Origin: Cladocopium goreaui
Taxonomy: Eukaryota > Sar > Dinophyceae > Suessiales > Symbiodiniaceae
DNA length: 64,000 bases
NCBI GenBank assembly: GCA_947184155.2
Contig: CAMXCT020001082.1
Span: 1-64,000, forward strand
Direction of reading: 5' to 3'
Under the pieces are notes generated by a model that was not told where the DNA came from, made no database searches, and saw only the letters and a program-made list of their open reading frames with translations. Made by a program: the position numbers and the translations under genes. Position 1 is the first letter of the stretch. Each line of letters starts with the position of its first letter. Below are positions 28,312 through 43,400 of this stretch, piece by piece.

Positions 28312-28347
<36 letters not shown>

Positions 28348-28381
28348 TGTATGTATGTATGTATGTATGTATGTATGTATG

Positions 28382-28412
<31 letters not shown>

Positions 28413-31400
28413 TGTATGTATGTATGTATGTAATGTATGTAGTATGTATGTATGTATGTATGTATGTATGTATGTATGTATGTATGTATGTATGTATGTA
28501 TGTATGTATGTATGTATGTATGTATGTATATTATATAAAGGTGGAAACCTGGAAATATGAAGTAAATATCATCGATACCATCCTGGAAACATTTTTCTAC
28601 CTTTTTTGGGGTTGCCGGATAATTAGTACACATAGTTAGATGATGTTAGATGGGATTATAAACCAACTTATCAATGGGGTGGCCGCTTCCTGTGCTTGCT
28701 TTTGGAAATTCCCAGGAGCCGCATCATTTCTGGATTGCATCCCTCTTCCTCCAACTCAAATCTCCTCACTGCCATTGATTTTATATGGGTCAAAAGTCTC
28801 CCCCAAACATGGATGGTTCAGCCATGCCCCAAAATGATCCAAAGCCCTGCTTCTAACGGTTCCAAATGGTCCCTATTCCACAGCCATTTCCTCCACCTCC
28901 CCCGGGTGTCCTGCGGGTCGCAATACCTTCTGTGCACCCAGCACCAAAGCCATGGCTTCCAAGCCGCGCGAGAGATCCAAGCGAGCGATACTACCTGCGG
29001 CGGAGCTAGTGGCATTCTATCCTGGTACAGAAATCTTCATTTTTGCTGGGAAAAAAATTGGTTCCCTAAAACATGGATACCCCAAACCATTGCTTTTCCC
29101 GTTGATAAAGACCAATGATTGGGTTGATTTTTGGGTCCCAGTTTAGGAAACCTCCAAAACTAAGAACATTTGAACTGATTCGCCATGCTTTTCCAATTGC
29201 GTTGAGGTGACCTTTTGGGATCATCCCAGTGGATCCCCATGGGATTCCCAAACCCCCATGGGTTTCCCGTATCGTATATCGTGGGATAAATGCTCCCAGT
29301 CACTGGAAAATGGCAGTTTATAGTGGATTTTCCCATTAAAAATGGTGATTTTCCATAGTTATGTTAGTTATGTTGTTATAATCTATAAATTTATGAATGA
29401 TAAGTATGACTAAGTATGATAGTGAATTTATAATTAAATTTATGAATTATTGACAAGTCCCCCTCCGGCTGTGGCATCAGTGGCATCTAGAAATGGCATG
29501 AAATGGCCACATTCACAGGCCAGACTTCCACGATTTTTGCGGAACTATCCATGCAGTTGGTCGACTCCAACCAAAAGTTGAACCATGTTGAACCGAAACC
29601 AAAACACATGTTCTAGGAATTTTCTCTTCCCCCCAAAACCTCCAAATCTCCCAACCAGTCCTCACCATTCCCAACCATCCAAAACCCAAGTTCCACCCGC
29701 CTTCAGAGGTGCCGGCGCGTGCTGCCATCCCAACCTCTGCCCATGGCCCCCACTGCAGCGAAATGGCTGGCAGATCCTTGGCGCGCCGCCGAGCACCGAA
29801 GGCGTCCATGAAGGCGTTGGCGGCGCAGTAGTTGCCTCCGAGATCGGACCGAAATCAGCCATTTTCTGTAAGGTAGTTTTTGAACAAACTATCCTATAAT
29901 TTAATTGCTCACTTCATTTCCTAGTATCGTAAAGATATAGCTTCCTTGACGTTGCAGTTGGGGTTATGAATGGAGATAATCATGGATAAGTTGGTGATAT
30001 ATGGTGATATAACTGGAACTGCACCTGCAAGTAGATTGCGACAATATTCAGTCATATAAAATTTGGATGTAACATGTTCTAACACGCTTACATACGCTTA
30101 CTATAAATCATTTGAGGCAACACACACACACAAAGGACTTAAGCAAAACAAATTAGTACATTTGAATACATTTCACCAAGAAAGTCGACATTACCAACCA
30201 CACTGGTCTGAAGGAGCAGAACTGGACAAAATTCGCCAGCAAACATGGGGAAAAGGCCAGCTCGAACGGGAACCCCGAGTCGCACATTTCCATGGGATTT
30301 CCAATGGATTTCCTGATTCTTCCCAACTGGGACAGGAGTATTGTAGAGTTCTGGAGCAATCAAATGCTTGGTGATAATGATAGTGCAGCTTAGTATTCAC
30401 AACTGGATACTGCTTCTAGTTACTGGTATATGTTATCATGGGTATTCATGGGCTATGTCCAAGTTGCAAACATTTGCTACTTATTTTCCAACATTCCAAC
30501 ACCATGGGGGCCTTGTGCCACCGAGCCAATCATTGCGGCCACTGATGAGAACAGCCACATCTCCTGCGGTGCAGTTCAAATGGGAAATATGCTTGTAAGG
30601 TACCCCCAAAAAAAGTCATAGAAAACACGTCAAAGTCAGAAAACCAGGGATTCACTCTTAGATCCTTTTGGGGATCCTTGTGCGAAGGAGTGGGGCTATG
30701 ACCTTCAACCGCGACGGTGATGTACAACAAAATTGTGGAGACGACCAATGAACCCGAGGATATAGTATGAGCAAAGATAGAGTTGGGGGCCAATTCATCT
30801 GAAGGGATTGGTTCATCCCCAATAGCATCCATTTCGATCAACCTTCTAATTGGCATGTCCAATCATTTATGACTCAACTCCGAAGCATTTCACTTTGTGG
30901 ATTCAATATATTCAATGTTAGTGATCTTACAACCCGAATTTCACAAGGCCCGCAACATCTGGCGACCGAAGGGTGACGTCCTCCAAGGGGAGGGCCAACT
31001 CCACAGCTGCAGCGTGAAGATTCAAAGATCCGTCCACCTGGCTGCAACAACCATGGGCACCAGTCCCATAAGTAACATAAGGGGATTGCACCCGCCAAGT
31101 TTGGGCATTTTTTGAACTGGGAACAATCTGATTGACAGCTAGATCGAATCGATTTCTCCGAGTTTCTCCCCCCAGTAATTTGTCAGACACATCCACAAGT
31201 AGTCCCCCGAACAATGAAGAACAAGTTCACTTGCCACTATTTTACTTTAGGAGGATTGCGCGCTTTTGTGCGTCTTTTTGGGAGTTGCCAACTGGATATG
31301 GAACATTGCATCCGAATCATTTCTGGAGACATTTCCTATCAACTTGCCAACAGCCAATGAGGGTGGCATCTGAGGCAACACTTCAGCTGTTAACCGAAAT

Positions 31401-34400
31401 GGGGACAGAACCAACGACATTCTGACAGCTAAATGGGTCCAAAATCTAGGATTATTCCAAATCGTTTTTGAACGACATATTAAAACCTTGGATTCTCGGC
31501 TTCCCAATTTGAACGAAACACCCAAGTCAACAAACACATTCATTCGTCAGTCACAGTCCAACCTCCATGATGTTCATTTTAGGAACTTAGAGGGGTCATG
31601 AGGGGTCTAAGTTTGGCGTACAAATAGATTGTAATTTAGTGGGACTATATCAAGATAGATGATATATACTAGCTGCTAGATTATCACCTCACTTACATCA
31701 TACATCATCCCTTCCATATTGCATCGGTTTTCTGGGTCCATCCCCTCAACCCAACATTGTTGCAGGGCAAATCCGCACAACATACCAAGTGAACAGTGTA
31801 TCAAAACCCTCTATCGTCCCCTTACACTGGTCAGTAGGGATTCCCAGTTCATGGATTATGACAAATTATGATAATCCCCAGCAGATAAATGGTACAGTAT
31901 ATATAATCCCCGACCTAAGCATCAACCAAAAGTTTGTGTTTTTCAATTCCCCAAGATTGTTCATGGCTCACCACCCAATTTTAAACATCTCTTAAACCAT
32001 CTTACGCCACCTTGGCGGAGCAGACCAACTGCAGAGTTTCGCGGGTCATGTCCTTGATGAGTCCATCCTGAAACGCCGTGAGGGCTGTGTCCAGGGGAGA
32101 TGGGATCCATTTTACTACAAGAAATTGGGAATATTGGATGGGATATGATGGGAGATGTTCTTTTTTCGAAAACTCATAATTGTAATTTAATCACACTTTT
32201 GGAAATTTGGAATATTTTGGATGTGTCTGAACATGTGGGGAGGTTACCTCAATTTATTTTCTAACAGGGAAACACATGATTAACCAGTCTGTGCCTTTTT
32301 TGCTGCTCCGAACATTTCAATTTCAGACAAACATAATTGGAGTGAACTTCAACACAAGCCATGGGGACATGTGGGAAAACACATCAGCCATTTCGCTTCA
32401 ATCCAGGCATCCGAAAGGGTTCCAGCTGCATGAACAATGCCCTTCACCTGGGCGGGGCCCGGCATCCCAGTGACTGATCCGTTTCCTACTCGTCCGAGGG
32501 TTACCCTCTGGTAAACTAACATAACTATGGAAAATCATCATTTTTAATGGGAAAATCCACTATAAATGGCCATTTTCAATAGCTATGTTAGTTTACCAGA
32601 GGGTAGCCCTGTACTCATCTTAAGTGGAGAGGACCATCCAGGGAATCCAGGGTCACCACCACCAATTTCCTGGGAGTGGATGGAACGACTGTCGGGAATT
32701 TTTCACATCCTGAGTCGTCAAATCTGACTCAGGCAGCGATGCCAACATGGCATCTGCTGGCACTACACCTGTCTAAATTTGTCTTCGAGGATGTCATTTC
32801 GCGCAGCTGATGCTTCGTGGATTTGAAAAAGGGCGGGCTTTGTGAAACGAACTTCGCAAGAACTGCAACCGTTTTCGGTGCAAATCATGCGTCTCAATGC
32901 ATGGGACCGAAGTAGGGAAAGTCATCGTGTCAGCAGTCCCCACGTTGCAAAAACATGCAAAAACTATTGTCCACAGCAGCACTATGTCCGCAGCCCGCCA
33001 CATGATTTCTGCAGCATCCATTGGTGTTTCAATATTCTCTCTGCTTACGTTTGCTGTTGCCTCTCTGAGCCCCAGCCTCTACCAAGGTCCTCGCAACTGC
33101 TGCGTAACCACGCACTTCTGCCAACTCCAAAGGCGTATGGCATGCCGCTGTGAAAATCTCTCTGCTGCGGTTCAAAAACAAGCGCGACTGCTGCACATTA
33201 CCAATTGAGCGCAGGTCGGTCTGGGCCCTAAATGTCAGCAGCAACTGAACCACTTCCAAGTAACCATTTCCAGCCGCAAAATGCAGAGGTGTTTCCCTCG
33301 TGACGTCTGATAAGGTGTTAGCCGAAGTGCCAGCCTGTAGCAAAATGCGGACCACCTCCAGCCAGCCACAGGCAGCTGCTGCGTGGATCGCTGCCTTTCC
33401 TCCGGTAATCTGGTCCCTGTCAGCTCCAAATCCCAGCAGCACCTGAACCAGCTGGGCATGGCCCAGCTCAGCCGCCTTCATCAGAGGCGTTGACGACTGA
33501 TCTGCACCTGTGGGCACACCAGCCTCCAGCAGCAAACGAGCCACCTCCACTTGGCCGTGACCAACTGCTTCATCCAAAGCCTTGAGGCCTGAAGCTGGGT
33601 CCCCCTTGGCTGCAAGCAGCACACGAACCACTTCCAGGTGACCATATTTGGCAGCACGAGCCAGTGGAGGGATTGAGGTTGCTTGATTTCTAGAGGCATT
33701 TTCCAATGAATTTTCCTTTGCCCTCGTATCTGCGCCAGCTTCAAGCAACAATTTGACACACTCCAAGTGGCCAAAACGTGCCGCCGCATGCAACGCTGTC
33801 TCACCAACTCTATTTCTCTGATCTGGATACAAAGGTAAAGATAGAAGTCTCTCAACTTCCATCAAGTTGTTTGCCAAACATGCCATCCTCAGCTCTTTGC
33901 CCAGCTTACCATCATAAGAAAGTGGTAGCAATACAAGCTGGACAGAACCTGGTTCCACGAAATCCTCATCCGAACACACCCTGTGGTCTGAGCCGATGAA
34001 CCGTTGGCGGAAGCGAGAAACGCCAGTGCGTTCGGCCAAGCACTGCTTCAGCATCTTCACTGATTTGTCAAAGTAAAATTCTGCTGGAAATTCTGCAAGG
34101 GTCTCCCCTGTGCCTGCAGAAATAATCCTCAGCATCTGGGAGACTAGAAAACTACAAAGGACCTGGAGATCTTGACCCCATCTGGAACTGAACGAATAAT
34201 GTGGATGCTATGGAAATCTACACGGTTTTGAAGGTTCCTGCATTGAGATATCCAAGTGACAAATATGCGGTTCTCTGAAAATTTGGAAGCCCCAAATCCA
34301 TTGTTGTATGATGGGAGGTATCCCCAACTTTGAAGCGAATGCGTATGTTGCCGCAGCTATCCAAGAAACCAGAACTAATCCCATCTTATTATCAGCTTGC

Positions 34401-37400
34401 TCAATAACACAAATTCATATACGATGGTATTTTGACCCGTGCTTGAGCCGGTGGATCTCGAGCAATGTGTGAGCTATCTGCGACAGTCCGATAGAAGGAT
34501 GGCATGTGCATAGCTGTCTCTCAACATTGAGGAACCCGCCCAAATCAGCGCTCTTGCTTCTAAACTAAAAGAACGTGGTGGATATGGTTGGGTATGCGGC
34601 ATACAGCGTATACATCTATCTATATCTATCTATATCTATCTATCTATCTATCCATCTATCTATCTATCTATCTATCTAACCAGTGGGTTGCTTCCCAGGT
34701 TTGTAGGGTACAATCTGCTGGTCCTGAGGGTTGAAGCCTACAGAAGTGGTACCCAACCTCACAGCCTTCCCACTACAAAACTGGGATCCAGGAAATGTTG
34801 GTCCTATAAAAATGGAACCCAGGGTCAAGAGGGTTCCCATGTTGGCATCTTAATTCCCATCCCATTTTTGGCTACCTTGGATCCCAATTTTTATAGAGCC
34901 AAGATGAAGTGACGGGACACAATGCAAAATGAAGTGACGGCCAAAATGAAAAGACTAGGAAAACTTAGGAAGACATTCCTGGGGACCTCAAGCCCCAACA
35001 TTTTTTTGGAGCACTGACGGAGGATTCTACAGAAATCGTTCAAAACCTCATGAACCCAAAAATAGTTTCTCTACAAAAGATTACAAAAGTACATTGGGTT
35101 TTAACATAGCCCAAAAAGTCTCATCAACATGTCCCTACAAAAGTCTATTCATGCTATCTTCTAGTCCGGGAAATGGTCTATCTACAAGAGTTAGGGGTCT
35201 AAGGTGCCTCTACTTTACAAAATCCAATTCCCATAGCATTTTGTAGAGGCCTCAAGGCAAGCATGTTTGTAGTCGAAATTGGCACGGCGATGCGTATACG
35301 GCAAATGATAACCTTGAAGCCTCCATACACCATGTTCTGGTCTGATGGACATGCGATGATCAAAACTGATTCTGTACACAAAATCATCCTGGATCTTCCT
35401 GCTTTTTGTAGACCCCGATTGTGTTTTTTAGCCCACCACCAGCCGCCCAGGCAGTAGCCAGGGATCCAGTCAGTGACCATCTCTGACCCGCGACCATGTC
35501 ATCTAGTGACAGATGGTGCGCTGGAAATTGGTAACATCATGTTTCAAAGTAGTGGGGACAATCAGTTGTTGACCCCAGAAAACGCGAAGCCCATATTTCC
35601 TAATTTGAAGGTCTTCTGATCTTCGATTGTATGTAAGTCGATTGTATGTAAGTCTTTCATAGGCCTTCTGTGCGTGTATTGTGCGTGTCAGTTCTTAGCA
35701 TTCTTAGCGTCCTATGCGTCTCAATTTGGCATCTCAATTTGGCTAAATGCTGTTGAACCGTAGCCATTTGAGCCCTCTTCAGTTGGATTTGCCCCCATGG
35801 GGCTATGGATCAATACCTATCCATACCATTTTTAGGGAATGACCATCCATGAATCCCAGCTATTTTGATGTTCACCAGGGGTACAAGGTTTTGACACACT
35901 GCCAATGGATCCTCAAGTCAAACCCTATGGCCATGGCTGTCTTGGCCAGTCGTAACCACCAAGTCACTGCATGCTTCTGCTTCAGATCCGTGAAAACACG
36001 GCGCACATCTGCAACAGAGCCTCGGGGAGGTTCCCGGCAAAGTGACTTAAGTCACTGCTACTCACCAAAGCTAACATGGGATGTATGTGGATCATTATGG
36101 ATCTATGAAAAAATTGAAGCGCATCCAAATTAAACGATTAATCATAGTTAAACCATTTCTGACCCCTTCATATTACCAAAACCTGTGCGTGCATTACTGC
36201 AGACATTCTCTGATTGATCCTGGGTGGCACTAGTCTTGAATTAGATAGGCATATCATGCCGGCTCAAACATGGGATAAGAAAGGGAGCATGAAACTGATA
36301 CCAAAACCGTGAATTGGAGGCTGCATTTTTCGGCGACACGATGCTGAGGTCGTCATACAGTCTAACATGGCAATACTCAGGCAATATCCTGGCACCAAGA
36401 GATGTTTGATGGCGCACAGAAAATATATACCATCAATCATAAGATTATGTCATAAATTGTCATAATATTATCCCAAGAAATGTTGATACCCTCGAATTTT
36501 TCGGTTTGTGTTCCCCCGTCTTTTAAACATGTTTTACTACCAGTTTTTCCATGCTTTTCCGGTTTCAAACATGGCTCAAAAGGGCTAAAAAAAACGCGGT
36601 CACCACCGGTCACCGTCGTTTTTGGTGGCTCCGGGGTGCTGATGTCACACTTGGTCGCCGCAAAGGTGGCGTTCTCCATCTTCGACATCTGCCGCTCCAA
36701 CTTGCGGAAGGCCGCCTGAGCCCATGGGTCGAAATGGCTGCCCCGAAGAAACAGGAAGAAACCCCAACAAGTCATTTGATAATTAATATTGGAAGGAATT
36801 ATTCATCAGTTTATTAATCCTGAATCCTAACTATAGTCATTTCTGAGCCCGAATATATGAGTGGTTTAATGCTCAAAATGAGATAAAAAATGACAACATG
36901 ACCGTTTTGTTGGGTGCAAATGATGAGGGTCAGCTCAGCCTGAATCGGTAGCATGACAGCATCATCAGCATCTATTCTTGGGGTATCAGCTTCACTCATT
37001 ACAAGACCTCGATGATCTCGGTGAGATCACTGCTTGGTCACCAGGGATTTCATCCACATGCTACAAGTCTTCGCTTACCAGTCATCCAAGGAAACTGGAC
37101 ATTTCCATTCTCACCACCCTCTGGTAAATTAACATAGACCCTGGCAGTCATCGGGGTTGGAAGATTAGTTTCCATTAAAACTAGGCTACTTTCAGGGTCT
37201 ATGTTAATTTACCAGAGGGTAAATCAAATAACCCAACAATCCAATCTGGGCTGAATTATCTCCTTTACCAATTTGACATAAGGACCAGATGGGGGTAGTT
37301 CCCCTACTAAGCATCATTTACGGTGACGTTAAGGTGCTCATGATTCATCATATTCATCCAGATCCAATGGGAGAGTTTTCTGCACCCCTGACACCCCTAC

Positions 37401-40400
37401 CTTGGAATCTGCGGGTGGTTGTCCGCTTCGTGAGAGCAAGGCAAAGTGCCTCCGCAAGCCACTTTGGGATTTTGGACCATCTTGTGGGGAATGCAACCAG
37501 TCTACAATGCCTATACATGTCTATAGAATCATCGTACATCATTCATAGAACAAGGTAGCTATATATCAGATCTTGGATGAGTTTAAGTGTGTTTGGCGAG
37601 TACCGTGCATATATCTCTTTCAACATGGGTACCTACACCCAGTCGAATTCTTACAGTGAAATATGTTGCTCATGTTTGATCTATATTATTAATATGCTAA
37701 GGCATTTTAAGTAGCTCTGTATCAAGAACAATCATGAATTATCGAGTAGTGTCATTTCATATCATTCCCTTCCAACATCTATTTACCCTCTGGTAATTTA
37801 ACATAATTTAACATAGCTATTGAAAATGACCATTAATAGTTGATTTTCCCATTAAAAATGGTGGATCTTTCCATAGCTATGTTAGTTTACCAGAGGGTAA
37901 AACATGGTAAAACCAAGGGAATCAAACCAACCTGCTCTGCGAAACTGCGGGGTTGGTCGAATTTCACTGAATCCTTGGGATCAACCCCCCAGTGGTGCCA
38001 GTGGCCTGGCACCCAAAGATGCCATCCACTCAGCAAAGACCAAGCCCAGCGCACCGGTGCCGCCGGTCACCTGAGGAGGTCTAGCCATGGTGGTACCCCC
38101 AAGAAAAACATAGAAAAACGACTTGGTTAACCTTTGGGCACCCCCATGACTTAGGAAATCTCCAGTTGAATTGGCGGAAATTTGACATCTTCGGTGATCT
38201 TCATGGATATGGATGTGGGTCAGGTTCACAGCTTTTCCTTTTTGGATTGACATCCCAACTACGGGATTTTTGTAGTAGGATTTTGGCACCGGATCGGATA
38301 CATTAATGTAGCCATCAATCATGGACACGACTTAACGGTTAATGGCCTATTGCAATGTAGAAAGCTTCCCACAGCTTTCTTGAGAAACCCATCCAATTAT
38401 AGATAATAACATGTGGTGTAATTATGATGGGTTTCCCCCATCCAATTATAAAAATCGTATAATCTGCCATCAACCCGAGTTAAGCCCAGTTATAAACCCA
38501 CTTACCCTCTGGTAAACTAACATAACTATGGAAAATCACAATTTTTCATGGGAAAATCCACTATTTCTATGGCCATTTTCAATAGCTATTTTGACATAAC
38601 CAGGGGGTACCTATGGTTTGCCCAGCCCCTTTTGCAGCATCCCATGGCCCTTTTTTTTAGGACCCAGTAACTGCATAGAGCCCATCCGAGTCAAAACCTC
38701 AGGTCAAAAACGAGCAGCTCGGGCAGCCATTGGAAACCTCAAAAAAACCGCCATGAAACCCGTCATATACCGCCATTTATGGGGGGGTATATTCCTCTAT
38801 ATACTGACCATTGGCAGATATTAGTTGCAGTATAAATAAATAAATATATATATATATACTAACCATCGTCTCTATGGGATACTCCTGCGGTATCCAAGAG
38901 AGACCCATAGCCACTTGGCCGCCTAAGTGAGCCAAGTAGCTTGGTGCTTCCTTTTCGGCCTGCTGCAAGCGCTGCGTGCAGTCCACCAAGCGTGGCATCC
39001 ACAGCTTCAGGCTGCCTTCCGGGAGCTAACTGGTCAACGCTGGTGATCATATGTCCCCAAGTCGTGGTGTTCTCCCAGTTATAACTGGATACACTTACTA
39101 TCCCAAACACTCACCTGTTGCCATCTCTGAAATCTCTTGAACAAGTCTTGTTGGCTATCCCTATTCTATTCAAAGTATGGTTGGCTTTTGCACAGCCATT
39201 TCTTGACACATGCCTCTAACCAACTGAGCAGTGTGCAAAGACCCTCTGTCATTCCATTCTAATATATACTGTTTGGCTAAGAATTGAATCCCCATTTCAT
39301 GGATTCTGATAATCCCAATATACAAAGGATAGCATAAACCCCCGACAATCGTCAACCAACCATCATTTATCAATGATTCCGATTGTTTGACGTTTAAAAC
39401 CCAGCTAAGACATCTTGACCCCTTCTTTCAATAGCCTTTATAAATAGTTATATATAAGTTATAAATGATAGAGGTCCCTTGAAAAAAACACCACCGAAAA
39501 TCCGATGGTTCCACCGAAATCCCAATCTCAATGGATTGGTTTCAGGGAATATTTACAGGAACACCCCATATTTCATGGGAAAATCGATGGTTTAACCTGT
39601 AGATTTAAACATATCTAAACCAATCCATTTCCTATCAGCTCCCACCTTCGCTGTGTCGTTGCGCCAGCTCCGGTTCTGAAAGGCCTGCGACTTGCTGCTG
39701 CTGGAGCAACTTCAGCTGCTGCGCCAGCTGCTCGGGTGACCTGGCAGGGACGCCAAAAAACGTGGGGAGATGTGGATTTTAAGAATGGATCTATGGTTGA
39801 TATATGTTGATATGAGTTTATATGCGTTCATATGGATTAATAAGGAACATATTGATATTATATGATATTATCATAGACAAGTTGGGGATTATATCATACC
39901 AAATCCATTGTCTCCAAGAATATATCAATTATATCATAAATAGCTTGATCATATGATATTATATATATAATCATATTATATCTCTTGGATTGTGTTATGG
40001 CAAAGAATTCCCCCCGACACCAAGGTATCTTCCACACCTGCACACGGCATCTTCCAGGTCGAAGGTGGTGGCCGGTGCCAACTCCGGATGCTCGTTGCGG
40101 AAAGCCTGGCGCGGGCCGAGTTGGAATTGGTTGCAGACTCGATGCAGCTGAAGTCGGCTCAAACACATTAAATTATATGTACGGATATGTAGTTATATAT
40201 AGATTAGATTAGATTAAGACTAAGACTAAGACTAAGATTAAGATTAGACTAGAAAAGAAAAGAAAGATAGATAATAGATAGATAGATAGAGATTTCTTTT
40301 GCGGGTTGCAGACTCAAGTCCTGGACTTGGATACTTTGGCGCTGTCGAACATGGTCGACTCAACAAACTGAGCCATCCTGACGATTTTGAGGAGACCAAT

Positions 40401-43400
40401 CCTGACAAATGTCACCAATCCTGACCTATTTTGATCCCATGGTCTGGGTATTCCTCAGAAATCAACCAACTTGGGATACGCTATCCATTGTTATCCATGG
40501 TTGACCATTGCTAACCATTAGTTCAACCCATTATAGTCCCATGTATAGTCTCATGAAAGTCCGAAACAAGGCTCGATGCGGATCAGGTCGCCTTGGCCAA
40601 GCCCCACAGCCCGGCGTGGTTTGAAGGTGACATCGTCGTCCCCAAATCATCTGCCAGCACCGCGTTGGCCAGCGAGGTGACCATCCACAGCGGTGGCGAG
40701 TCGCCCACCTGTGGCAGAGATGGTGACATGTGGTGGTTGATTCGGCTGAAGACTTTTATCTGTGGAATTCTGATGGAATATGTAATATCATGTAATTAAT
40801 ATGTTTATGAATATATATATAATATATGAATATGTAATATATGTTTTTTGGTTGGTTGGTGATTTTTTTGATGTGGAATTGTGCTTGATGGAAGATTTTT
40901 CTCGGATAGTTGCATCTATCTTTTGCTGGAATGGGGTAAAGTTTGGTTCCCCAAACAATGAAATTCAGAAATAGTGTTGGGACTATGACTTGGTAATTGT
41001 TGGAACATTTGCAGTATATAAAGAATCAAGAGCCATGATGGTAGCATATTGCAATTCTCACCCAGGTGGATCTACTCAAGATCTACTCAAGATGGACCGA
41101 GTCTGATATCTATTCACCTGTTGACTCAAAACCAGTTTCTACGTTTCTCGGTTTCGGTGATATGGTGTCCTAAACACACCAGAGCTTCCACAACAACGTG
41201 GCTCGGCCTCTTTCGCTTCATTCGCCAAGATCTGCATCAATCGCATGGTGCCATCTAAGACCTCATCAAAGAGACCAAAGGTGGTAGGTGAATGGTAGGG
41301 TCACAGTAGGTGAATGGCAGTCTTTTGAAGATTGCAGCATAGCAGAAATAGACAGTTGGAAACCTGGAAATCAACGGGGAAAACCATCAGTTACAGCATC
41401 CTAGAACTACATATAGATCAGAGTTGCTTCAAACACCCCAGGTACAGGAAGGGTAAAGTGGGTAAATATAGAGGTAAAAAGAAACATACCTGTCATGTTT
41501 TTTTTGTTATGGCTTGGTGCAACCCCATCCCCAAACCACACCAACTTCTATTATGGCTTGGAGCAACCCCTATAAATCCCATATAATCCCATATAAATCC
41601 CATATAATCCCATATAATCCCTGGAAAAACGCAAGAACTGCCAGGAATTTCCAGGAATTTCCAGGATCCATCAGGATCCATTGCCCATCCAGGTGGCATT
41701 CAACACCTCTGCCGCAGACTTCTCGGCGTCCTCCGGCAGCCCGGCGAGGCCGGCCAGGGAGACGATCCTGGCACCGGAAATGGACCGTTTTTGAAACGTG
41801 GGATTCTGGTGATTCAACTTGTAAAATCTGATACCCTCTGGTTCTTAATGGGATATGAATGGGATATTTATAGATAATGGGATATTAATGGGATATTTTA
41901 TGGTTATTAATGGGATATTAATGGGATATTTTATGGTTATTAATGGGGTATGAATGGGATATTTTATGGTGATTCAATGGGATATTAATGGGATATACCC
42001 TCTGGTTGTGACTAACATAGCCATGGTATAGATGGTCCATAGAAATAGATGGTTTACCTATTAATAGCATGATGATTTTCCATGGCGAACTGTTAGTCAT
42101 AACCAGATGGTAAATACGAGCAACATAAAGAATTGAATCAACAAATCAACTTCAATACTAGCAACATCAATACTAGCAACATCAAGATTTTTTCCGGATT
42201 TCAGCAGCAAATCGACCAATTGAAACCTGGGATTTCACTGACATCAGGATTTTGGCAGCACTGTGCCCTAAGCTGAAGATGCTGGAAGTCACTCATAGAA
42301 ATATCAATTTATACCACATTCATATCTTTTTAAAGGTAAATGATGGTAAATGCTGTTCCCATCAAACATACTCAAAAAAATTGCAGCCTTTTCCGTTGCT
42401 GGCCAGTTTGCCGGCATGTAAACACTCCACAAGCACTACATTTCCCACACTGAAAAAAAGGATCATCAAAGTATCAAAGTCTATGGGCTGGGTCCGTACT
42501 CTGAGCCCGTGCCTGGTTGGGTCCCAGCTGCTAAGAATTTAACTTCTAGTGGTTATGTCCAAATATGTTGGTTTCCTAAAATAGGGGTACCTCCAAATCA
42601 TCCATTTTCATAGGATTTTCCATTATACAAACCATCCATTTTGGGGTACCCCCATTTGTGGAAACCTCCATATGTATAAACATGTATAAACGACATCCCC
42701 CTTCAAAATGTTCAAAATCTGGGGGAATGACACGGAACCGCCATGGTGCCTGTTGTAATCTTGCAGCTTGCCCCAATTCTCTACATCGCTGAGGCCAGCG
42801 TAGCTGTGGTTGCCGCTCAAGTGCTGGCGCAGACCATCCAAAAAGCCTCAGCAATGCGAAGGTCACTTGCCACTGGCAGCCATGGCAATCCACGAAAAGA
42901 TAGAACAGGAGACTCCCTTTAGATTGTAGCAAAATTGTGGATAAAGAGCTGCTCATTGTTTTTCTATCTTTCTTGGGGGTACTATATAGCAAAGGTGGAC
43001 AACCCTTCAACAACTGTTTGCCATAGTTTCTTTTGCACATTTGTGGGTCGAAGAAGCAATCATCGATTTGCCATACTGCATTGCTTTTGGGGGGTCCTCA
43101 ATGTTGAAGTACCCATACCATTGCCACATCTTGACAGCATACTTTGTTTCAACATGCTTCAACCTCTTTAAAAGCAACAAACACTTCGCAGAGAAATCAC
43201 ACATATTCTTCTCCCTGGCTCATTCGTTAATAGAGAGGGGTGCCCATGGTCACAACCCCTTTCAACTCTGGGTCAAGGACTAAAAACGATCCCCCTAAAT
43301 CTGCAAACAGGGGACTCTTGGAGGCCTCCTGATGTAACACCAGCCACTTCTCTTCAGTAGCTTCCTCCTCAACTGCTGCTTCTGCCACTTCCTGCCACTC

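Larger units (their letters stand above)
32448..35967 (-). other. 3.5 kb KR_A intron hosting the ankyrin gene
   Basis: Exon 35968-36020 ends phase 0 (GCA|GTGACT) and 32412-32447 starts phase 0 (CCCAG|GTGAAG); the joined KR strand is complete, so no exon is missing. Outside the ankyrin frame it holds inverted-repeat copies 9 and the GTACCCC element, a TATC run and about 1.2 kb (34200-35750) with nothing recognisable. Confidence 0.75.

Noticed and set aside
28148..28639. Long open frames of Tyr-Val-Cys-Met or His-Thr-Tyr-Ile on both strands
   Set aside because: Produced by the (TATG)n microsatellite, which lacks stop codons in several frames.
35757..35900. A complete spliced-leader RNA gene
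   Set aside because: Only the first 13 bases match; the TGGCTCAAG end, the GT donor and any Sm-type site are missing.
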